DNA of 11,130 bases. It comes from JAFNGF01 sp964567045 (GTDB lineage: Bacteria > Planctomycetota > Phycisphaerae > Sedimentisphaerales > Anaerobacaceae). Both the position numbers and the translations under genes were made by a program. Positions 6,412 to 11,130 of this stretch are shown here, piece after piece (position 1 is the stretch's first letter; the number at the start of each line of letters is the position of its first letter). The stretch spans positions 1 through 11,130 of the forward strand of contig CAZMLE010000104.1 in NCBI GenBank assembly GCA_964567045.1, read 5' to 3'. The notes under the pieces are model-generated. The model was not told the DNA's origin and did not search any database. It worked only from the letters and a program-made list of their open reading frames with translations.

Positions 6412-8517
6412 TCATAGTTTTTTGCAGGCCTCAAGCGAGTTGTGGAGCTTCTGCAAGCGTTCAGAGCTGATTGTTCTGCGGTAGCGGAGATTAGCGTATT
6501 CGAGATACCAGTCTGATATTCTTGTCCATAACCCGTCGCCCGAGTCTCGATCTCGGAGCCGGCCAGAGAAAGCGTGCAGTGTCTCACTGAGATGTCGCCA
6601 CAGCCCTGCAGCCTTGACCTTACGATCCATCCTGGCAAGCATCTTGTGCAGGGTCACAAGCTCTGGGTTTCCCGTCGCCCTTGATTCTATCTCGCGTTGC
6701 GATCTCCTCCTGTAGTAGCGTCGGGACAAAGCCAACCACAGTGTGCCCCCAAAGAGGGCCGTTAACGCAAGTAGACTGGCAAGGAGGTTATGGTACTTAA
6801 ATAGCCACCCCAACAGGCCGAAAAGGCCATACCGATACAAGGCCTCCAGGAGTTGACCAAGAGTATTGCCCATACCTCCACCCAAGCGTCCGAACTGTTC
6901 AGCCGCCGACGCCCCCGCCCAATCCTCCTGTATCGTAGCTTCAACAATAACCCACCGATTTCGCTCACTATCCCAGGCTTCAGCCCAGGCATGGGCGTCC
7001 ATATTCCGGGCGACCCATGATTCGCTCAGGGCGTCTTTCTCAGTGACCAGGAAACCGGTAATGTAGCGAGTTGGCACGCCGGCAAGACGTAACAGAATCG
7101 CAGCCCCGGAAGCAAAATACTCACAATAACCAGTGGATTCCTCCAGCAAAAAGTGGGTCAGCTTGTCCCGGGCAGGCGGGATATCTAAGCCGAGCGCGTA
7201 CGTATGGTTGGTGTGAAAGTAGTTGATGACGGCATCGATTTTCTCACTTGTTGTACTACAGCCGGCGAAAATCCTGCTCGCCAGTTGATATATGCGCGGG
7301 TCAAGCTCTCCGGGGATGTCCAGCATCCGGAGACGGTGAACACCAGCGGGGGCCTTTTGATAAGCTGATTTTGCGTAGCCAATCCGGTAGTTCAAGCCAC
7401 TGCGCGAATTTGGAGCATAAATAATATCGTTGTCGTCGAGTAACAGCAAATTGAGCGGCGCCTCAAGAAAGGATGTTCCCAGAGTCGTGAACACGGCATC
7501 GGCCAATTGCGATTCATGCCGGATAGACATGTGCTTACACCCGGATGCATCGGTCTGGTCTAGCCGAAAGATATTCGCCCTGCCCACGAAATACATGCCG
7601 AACAACCTGTTCCGTTCGGGAAAGACTGCTTCTCGGTATGACAAATCGTACCATTCGGATTGACGGTAGACCTCAAATGCTCTGGCCCGCAAGTAGCCCG
7701 GGCAGTCGTCGCATTTGATAGCCAGCGCGGGCGTTGTATCCTGATCGCCCTTGATTAACAGCACGCTCGACAGTCTGCCGCTGGTGGAGAACCCGACATG
7801 TGACATGCCGTCTACTGTACTTTCGGCGACACGGGCTCTACCCAACCAAACCGGAAGGTAGTTGAGAACCTCCACGTGGCGATAGAGCACGGAACCTGCG
7901 ATCCAGCCGCAATTTAAAGCAACCGCCAGTATTAGGCCAACAGCAAGCCGACGGAACGTGGGGCTCGTCGCTCGTGGCTCGTCGCTCGGGTCACGGGTCA
8001 CGGCCGACGGGAGACGGACCCAAGCGGGGGTCGATTCACCGGCAGCCGCTACATAAAGCACAGCAAGAATGACCGCGAGTAGCTCCGACAGGCGAAACGC
8101 AACGTACATACTATCAAGTAGGAGGCCTTGTCCAGCGGAGATCACAGTGGCTACGTGAAACAATCCGAGCGAAGACGGAAGCCGCTGCGGCGATCCCAGA
8201 AACAGTACCAGGATCATCGAAGCCAGGAAGTAGCGGGTTACTGTTTGCCAGGCGACGGCCGCCGCTTGTTCAGGAGCTGCGCGGGTGGTCGAGCTGGTAT
8301 AGGCCGCGTGAAGTGCAAAGATAATCGCCAGGACAAGCAAAAGAAATGACGTGACAACCTGTCTTTCTGGCTTTATATCCCAGGTAAATCGCCGCCGCAG
8401 ACCCAAGAGGCCCAGCATACAAAGGATAGCCGGATATGCAATATCCCCGCAGACTCGCGCGGTTAGCACCGAGCTTGCTATAATCATGATGATAGCAATG
8501 GCCTTTTGCGTCTTCAC
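6412..8517 (-). CDS. TgpA-like membrane transglutaminase family protein
   Basis: The 701-residue protein has about six N-terminal membrane helices (near residues 5-20, 28-40, 55-72, 93-108, 117-159 and 190-208), a long extracytoplasmic part, a transglutaminase-like core at about 420-530, a last membrane helix (578-597) and a basic cytoplasmic tail. Core motifs are GYCEYFASGAAILLRLAGVP (463-482, Cys465), DAHAWAEAWD (507-516, His509) and RWVIVEAT (521-528), where Glu526 stands at the place of the usual Asp. This layout matches DUF3488/TgpA-type proteins, which commonly accompany MoxR and DUF58 genes; the reaction is not established. It starts with GTG at 8517, overlapping the DUF58 stop as GTGA, with GGGGAG 12 bases upstream, which suggests translational coupling. 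Residues about 170-189 (SAVTRDPSDEPRATS) in the loop between two membrane helices are encoded by a repeat shared with the DUF58 gene. Confidence 0.88.
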   Translation of the reverse strand: MKTQKAIAIIMIIASSVLTARVCGDIAYPAILCMLGLLGLRRRFTWDIKPERQVVTSFLLLVLAIIFALHAAYTSSTTRAAPEQAAAVAWQTVTRYFLASMILVLFLGSPQRLPSSLGLFHVATVISAGQGLLLDSMYVAFRLSELLAVILAVLYVAAAGESTPAWVRLPSAVTRDPSDEPRATSPTFRRLAVGLILAVALNCGWIAGSVLYRHVEVLNYLPVWLGRARVAESTVDGMSHVGFSTSGRLSSVLLIKGDQDTTPALAIKCDDCPGYLRARAFEVYRQSEWYDLSYREAVFPERNRLFGMYFVGRANIFRLDQTDASGCKHMSIRHESQLADAVFTTLGTSFLEAPLNLLLLDDNDIIYAPNSRSGLNYRIGYAKSAYQKAPAGVHRLRMLDIPGELDPRIYQLASRIFAGCSTTSEKIDAVINYFHTNHTYALGLDIPPARDKLTHFLLEESTGYCEYFASGAAILLRLAGVPTRYITGFLVTEKDALSESWVARNMDAHAWAEAWDSERNRWVIVEATIQEDWAGASAAEQFGRLGGGMGNTLGQLLEALYRYGLFGLLGWLFKYHNLLASLLALTALFGGTLWLALSRRYYRRRSQREIESRATGNPELVTLHKMLARMDRKVKAAGLWRHLSETLHAFSGRLRDRDSGDGLWTRISDWYLEYANLRYRRTISSERLQKLHNSLEACKKL
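7963..8001. repeat. Heptamer-core in-frame repeat, copy A (in transglutaminase gene)
   Basis: The 39-base core on the minus strand begins GTGACCCGTGACCCGAGC and continues with three heptamers of the type NRACGAG/NCACGAG. It differs from copy B at four of 39 positions. It is translated as VTRDPSDEPRATS in a loop between membrane helices of the transglutaminase protein. Confidence 0.75.
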
Positions 8518-9842
8518 AAGCGCTTTATTCTCCCCGCCAAGATCTCGTCAGACGACAGAAACTGGATGTCTCCCGTCCCGTTCATACTGTCCTTATCTAC
8601 ATGCATCCGGCTGGACTGGCCTATTAGTAATACTCTTGTGCGGCAGCCAGCCGCCTCGGCCAGTTCCAGCAATTGCCGATATGCCGCGTCCCATTTCAGC
8701 AGAATGAAAAAGACCTCAGATATCTCATAGAACCGATCTTCCAATATCGGCGCTATCTGATCCGCGGAATACCCCTGCCTTCCCCCCGCGTACGCGGGGG
8801 CTGTCCCCGCGCAGGCGGGGAATGGTTCGAGACCCGCCAGAATTTCATGTATTTTTTTGAGGCGCAGTCCCGATTTATCGGGAGGCCAGCCGGTAAACTG
8901 ATGCAAATCCCGGCCGACGAGCAAGAAATCAATAAGACAATCTCTATTGATTGTATAAGCCACAGAAGCACAAAGAGAGATGGCGGCCTCCCTCTCGTCG
9001 CTCGTCGCTCGTCCCTCCTCGCTCGGGTCACGGGCCACGGGCGTCGGGCCACGGGCGTCGGATACGGCGGTGTCTAACACCAGCGCCCCGACAAAATCGG
9101 GGTCGAAATCGTCGTCGTATTCCTTGGTAGCCGGCACCGATAAGCGAGCCCAGGCGCGGGCATCAATTCTGCGCGGGGAATCGCCCGGCAAGAAAGGCCG
9201 GTTCCCCAGGTATTCAGGGCAAGCCCCTCTCGTCCCTCGTCGCTCGTTGCTCGTCTCTCGTCCCTCCTCGCTCGGGCGACAGGCCACGGGCGACGGATTT
9301 GGGGGGCGTCTCAGGGGGATTTGCAGTTCAGAAAAGGCGGGAAGAACGATGAGGATTTCCTCATCATCACGCGACCTACCGAAACTAAACAGCTTGAAGG
9401 GAAAGACGGATTGGCAAATCGGCTGCTTGATTCGATAGCAGCCGCGGTGCTTAGGTCGTATCGCAATGGTCACCTCGATAGTGTCACCGGGCCCCAAGCG
9501 CGAAACTATGGGTCCGCCTCCAATCTGCTCAATCGCCTCAGGCAGCGCGCCAAAGCTCAAGCCGAGATCATAGGAGGGTCTGCGTCCGACGTTCTTAAGC
9601 GCATATCTCAGTGGGACTGTCTGGCCTGCCATAACAGAATCAGGCAGACCGCCGCTTAGCTGGATTTTGGGCCGCACAACAAAGCCGACAAGCAAAGCCA
9701 TCAGGACTACCGAGACCAAAGCCGAAAGTGCCCCGAAGGCAGGAACGAACAGAGCGGCCAGAGCGACAAAGGCGGTCCCGCGAAGCACCACACTGCCGGC
9801 ATCAGTCAAGCCAAAACGTAATCTCCCATCGGTTCTACGCAT
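8514..9842 (-). CDS. DUF58 family protein
   Basis: Numbering is from the ATG at 9842 (442 residues). Two membrane helices (about 21-36 and 38-56) precede a beta-rich domain and the DUF58 signature YLGNRPFLPGDSPRRIDARA then WARL (211-234), followed by a vWA-like segment (VGALVLDT, 251-258; DFLLVG, 305-310). DUF58 proteins typically pair with a MoxR ATPase. The start at 9842 leaves 16 bases after the moxR stop; an upstream TTG at 9887 would overlap moxR by 29 bases and is less likely. No strong Shine-Dalgarno is seen. The protein has three insertions encoded by repeats: about 180-207 (just before the signature), 260-284 (after the LDT strand) and 341-358. All fall in positions expected to be loops, and the domain reads through without a stop. 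Its stop overlaps the start of the transglutaminase gene by four bases. Confidence 0.88.
   Translation of the reverse strand: MRRTDGRLRFGLTDAGSVVLRGTAFVALAALFVPAFGALSALVSVVLMALLVGFVVRPKIQLSGGLPDSVMAGQTVPLRYALKNVGRRPSYDLGLSFGALPEAIEQIGGGPIVSRLGPGDTIEVTIAIRPKHRGCYRIKQPICQSVFPFKLFSFGRSRDDEEILIVLPAFSELQIPLRRPPNPSPVACRPSEEGRETSNERRGTRGACPEYLGNRPFLPGDSPRRIDARAWARLSVPATKEYDDDFDPDFVGALVLDTAVSDARGPTPVARDPSEEGRATSDEREAAISLCASVAYTINRDCLIDFLLVGRDLHQFTGWPPDKSGLRLKKIHEILAGLEPFPACAGTAPAYAGGRQGYSADQIAPILEDRFYEISEVFFILLKWDAAYRQLLELAEAAGCRTRVLLIGQSSRMHVDKDSMNGTGDIQFLSSDEILAGRIKRL
8783..8820. repeat. Twin REP hairpins inside the DUF58 gene
   Basis: A perfect palindrome CCCCCGCGTACGCGGGGG (8783-8800) is followed after four bases by CCCCGC-gcag-GCGGGG (8805-8820), with TTCCCC and GGGGAA on the outside. 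The pair is translated in frame as PACAGTAPAYAGG between the helix ending ILAGLEPF and the helix beginning SADQIAPIL, a place where family members have a short loop. Confidence 0.7.
8868..8883. repeat. Short palindrome TCCCGATTTATCGGGA in the DUF58 gene
   Basis: Seven-base arms TCCCGAT and ATCGGGA surround a TT centre; it encodes PPDKSG in the DUF58 protein. A similar but weaker inverted repeat, CCCCGA-caaaa-TCGGGG, lies at 9086-9102. Both resemble the other palindromes here, but neither has a second copy in the window. Confidence 0.4.
9000..9061. repeat. Heptamer-core in-frame repeat, copy B (in DUF58 gene)
   Basis: The 39-base core occupies 9000-9038 and is followed on the plus strand by two exact tandem copies of the 14-mer GCCACGGGCGTCGG (9034-9047 and 9048-9061). 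On the coding (minus) strand it gives four heptamers and is translated as ARGPTPVARDPSEEGRATSD then ERE, between the LDT strand and the helix EAAISLCASVA. Confidence 0.8.
9226..9297. repeat. Heptamer-core in-frame repeat, copy C (in DUF58 gene)
   Basis: The core at 9249-9287 matches copy B at most positions and is extended to six heptamers on the coding strand. It is translated as NPSPVACRPSEEGRETSNER then RGTRG, immediately upstream of the DUF58 signature YLGNRPFLPGD. Confidence 0.8.
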
Positions 9843-9858
9843 TGTGGCAGAGGCCTGC

Positions 9859-10827
9859 TCAAACCGGTACTTTGATATGGCTGACAATCTCCATAATAAT
9901 CTGCTCCGCGGTAGCGCCGCTATGGTGCGTCTTAGAGGTCAAAAGAACGCGATGTGGCAATACGTAAGGAACCAGCCACAACACATCATCAGGAATGACA
10001 AAATCGCGCTTTTGGAAGTATGCGCGGGCGCGGGCCGCCTGAGTTAGCATCAACGTTCCGCGGGGGCTGACACCCAGCTCGAGCCGATTGTCGTGGCGGG
10101 TAGCATGGATGATTTCAACGATATACGTCAGAATACTATCATCCACGTGAACGTTGGCTACCTCTTGCTGGATCAGTCGGAGTTGTTCAAGCTCAAGTAC
10201 CGGCTGAATCCTATCGAGTGGCTCGCTGTTGGCATGCGAGTTGAGAATGTCGACCTCGACTTGGGCTGTCGGATAACCTATGGCAAGTCGCACCAGGAAA
10301 CGGTCCAGTTGAGCTTCGGGCAACGGATAGGTGCCGTGGAACTCGATAGGGTTCTCCGTGGCAATCACCATAAACGGTTTCGGCAGCGGACGACGCTCAC
10401 CTTCAATCGTCGCCTGATTCTCATTCATTGCCTCCAGCAGAGCCGACTGAGTTCTGGGCGAAGCACGGTTGATCTCGTCGGCAAGTAAGATATTGCAGAA
10501 GATGGGGCCGGGATCGAACCTAAAGTCTCCACTAACTGGGTTGTAGATAGAAGAGCCCAGGATGTCCGCAGGCAATAGGTCGGGCGTGAATTGTATTCGG
10601 CGAAACTTGGCGTCAACGCTTTTAGCCAATGCCTTCGCCAGAGTCGTCTTGCCCACGCCGGGTACATCTTCAATCAAAACAGACCCACCCGCTAATAGGG
10701 AGATAATCATTACATCGATACACTCACTCTTACCGTAGATAACACTCTGTAGATTCTCCTTCAGGGCTGCCAATAGTGGGTTTTCCGTATGAGCGGCTGC
10801 CCCGCGGCCAGCGCAGCGAGCTGTCAT
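9859..10827 (-). CDS. MoxR family AAA+ ATPase
   Basis: The 322-residue protein is a full-length MoxR-type ATPase. Visible motifs are Walker A DVPGVGKTT (54-62, Lys60), Walker B ILLADEIN (113-120, Asp117 and Glu118), sensor 1 ATENP (156-160), the EAQLDRF segment (171-177) with its arginine, and sensor 2 VSPRG (253-257, Arg256), followed by the helical lid. MoxR ATPases act in the cytoplasm as chaperone-like remodellers, usually with DUF58/vWA partners encoded next door, exactly as here. The ATG at 10827 is supported by GGGAGA (10834-10839) six bases upstream. The first about 14 residues (MTARCAGRGAAAHT) are poorly conserved in style. It heads the moxR-DUF58-transglutaminase cluster; the upstream 197 bases are mainly repeats and show no obvious promoter. 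Confidence 0.93.
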   Translation of the reverse strand: MTARCAGRGAAAHTENPLLAALKENLQSVIYGKSECIDVMIISLLAGGSVLIEDVPGVGKTTLAKALAKSVDAKFRRIQFTPDLLPADILGSSIYNPVSGDFRFDPGPIFCNILLADEINRASPRTQSALLEAMNENQATIEGERRPLPKPFMVIATENPIEFHGTYPLPEAQLDRFLVRLAIGYPTAQVEVDILNSHANSEPLDRIQPVLELEQLRLIQQEVANVHVDDSILTYIVEIIHATRHDNRLELGVSPRGTLMLTQAARARAYFQKRDFVIPDDVLWLVPYVLPHRVLLTSKTHHSGATAEQIIMEIVSHIKVPV

Positions 10828-11024
10828 ATCCTGTCTCCCGAAGTGCGGTCTATTTGGGACCCCGCCGGGCGGGAACCCTCGATCATAGGCTCCCGGCTAC
10901 GGCTCGGCGCTTCCTGCTTCGGCGAAGCGCTTCGCAGAGACGAGCCACCGAGACGAGTCGAGACACTACCGTAAATGAATACGTATCGGTCGTGCATCAA
11001 GTTCTTATCTTCCTCCAAGATTGA
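10828..11024. other. Repeat-rich spacer upstream of moxR
   Basis: This 197-base gap contains the REP at 10852-10878, the perfect palindrome GCGAAGCGCTTCGC (10922-10935) next to overlapping GCTTCG/CGAAGC arms, and GAGACGAG repeats near 10936-10957 that recall the heptamer units in the DUF58 and transglutaminase genes. It also holds a GGAGGA at 11012-11017 in minus-strand sense and a short minus-strand reading frame (ATG 10997, stop 10824-10826) whose TGA overlaps the moxR ATG as ATGA. No convincing -35/-10 promoter was found. The small frame could be a leader peptide, but most of it is repeat sequence, so it is not called as a gene. Confidence 0.5.
10852..10872. repeat. 21-base direct repeat, left copy (REP family)
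   Basis: This copy is identical to 11040-11060, 188 bases away. It starts ATTTGGGACCCC and contains the CCCGCCGGGCGGG palindrome. With the next six bases it forms the 23-base REP whose near-copy is in the kinase-like gene at 1192-1214. Confidence 0.7.
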
Positions 11025-11130
11025 TTATGGTGAAGGGGCATTTGGGACCCCGCCGGGCGGTCCGCCACAGGCGGATCTGACGCAGCGAAAGCCATAGATA
11101 TCGTATCCAAAGCAGACATCCGCATAGCCC
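11025..11130 (-). CDS. C-terminal fragment, SUMF1/formylglycine-generating-enzyme-like (partial, 5' end outside window)
   Basis: One minus-strand frame is open from the right edge to a TAA at 11025-11027 and gives 34 residues: GYADVCFGYDIYGFRCVRSA then CGGPPGGVPNAPSP. SUMF1/FGE-sulfatase domains normally end in a strand reading GFRCVR or GFRVVR, so this is probably the end of such a protein; the fragment is too short to tell a sulfatase-activating enzyme from the many SUMF1-like binding or scaffold proteins. The last about 16 residues, beyond the usual domain end, are encoded by REP sequence (11040-11075). The gene runs in the same direction as moxR and ends 197 bases before it. Confidence 0.5.
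   Translation of the reverse strand, partial: GYADVCFGYDIYGFRCVRSACGGPPGGVPNAPSP
11040..11075. repeat. REP module at the 3' end of the SUMF1-like gene
   Basis: The right copy of the 21-base direct repeat (11040-11060) is joined to the hairpin TCCGCC-aca-GGCGGA (11061-11075). The hairpin arms are the same as those of the intergenic hairpin at 1861-1882. The module is translated as SACGGPPGGVPN in the tail of the partial minus-strand gene. Confidence 0.65.

Noticed and set aside
7165..7182. Palindrome-like CCCGGGCAGGCGGG in the transglutaminase gene
   Set aside because: Pairing is poor, and the encoded segment LDIPPARDKL fits the normal transglutaminase core just before the catalytic Cys, so it is probably ordinary coding sequence.
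9000..9297. CRISPR array
   Set aside because: The repeats are 7 or 14 bases long, contiguous, without unique spacers, and lie inside an intact coding sequence.
8980..9438. Plus-strand open frame of 152 codons rich in S, R and L
   Set aside because: It reads the complement of the heptamer repeats (stop-free on both strands) opposite the DUF58 gene; the DUF58 signature on the minus strand is clearly the real coding sequence.
9842..9887. Fifteen-residue N-terminal extension of DUF58 from TTG 9887
   Set aside because: It overlaps the conserved end of moxR, uses a rare start codon and has no ribosome binding site; the ATG at 9842 fits better.

Overview
The window looks like a piece of a large, repeat-rich genome of the Planctomycetota (Phycisphaerae-like) or a neighbouring PVC/environmental phylum. 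The reasons are an exported DUF2961/GH172-type protein, an exported FG-GAP/VCBS beta-propeller, a PEGA lipoprotein, a MoxR-DUF58-transglutaminase cluster, and many GC-rich REP-like palindromes, some inside genes. This placement is inference from gene style; no rRNA, tRNA or universal marker gene is present.

Left part (plus strand). The window opens in the last codons of a gene (3-140; possibly the end of a glycoside hydrolase). It is overlapped by a 550-residue protein with an APH/choline-kinase-like catalytic loop and a C-terminal TPR-like helical pair. After a hairpin-bearing intergenic stretch come a two-repeat PEGA lipoprotein, a class I O-methyltransferase with an apparent N-terminal signal peptide, and a secreted DUF2961 (GH172) protein with an extra C-terminal beta domain. 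The last four complete plus-strand genes run the same way but have separate ribosome binding sites and gaps of 36 to 172 bases.

Right part (minus strand, to be read right to left). The 3' end of a gene with a GFRCVR ending like SUMF1/formylglycine-generating-enzyme proteins (11025-11130) is followed by about 200 bases made largely of repeat modules. Then comes a tight cluster: MoxR AAA+ ATPase, DUF58 protein, TgpA-like membrane transglutaminase (GTG start overlapping the DUF58 stop as GTGA). After a 138-base spacer carrying an 82-base nested palindrome comes the FG-GAP propeller protein, whose stop codon lies 3 bases from the stop of the convergent DUF2961 gene. MoxR, DUF58 and transglutaminase proteins are a widely recurring trio in which the ATPase is thought to act as a chaperone or remodeller for the DUF58 and membrane partners; their substrate here is unknown.

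The most striking signal is a set of repeats placed in frame inside protein genes. A GC-rich unit with a heptamer core (consensus NRACGAG) occurs once in the transglutaminase gene and twice in the DUF58 gene, read in the same frame each time (PVA--PSEEGR-TS-ER). Twin REP hairpins sit in another DUF58 loop. A 23-base REP found upstream of moxR has a 20/23 match inside the kinase-like gene, and a further REP forms the C-terminal tail of the SUMF1-like protein. This resembles, without sequence identity claimed, the protein-embedded palindromic elements known from Rickettsia.
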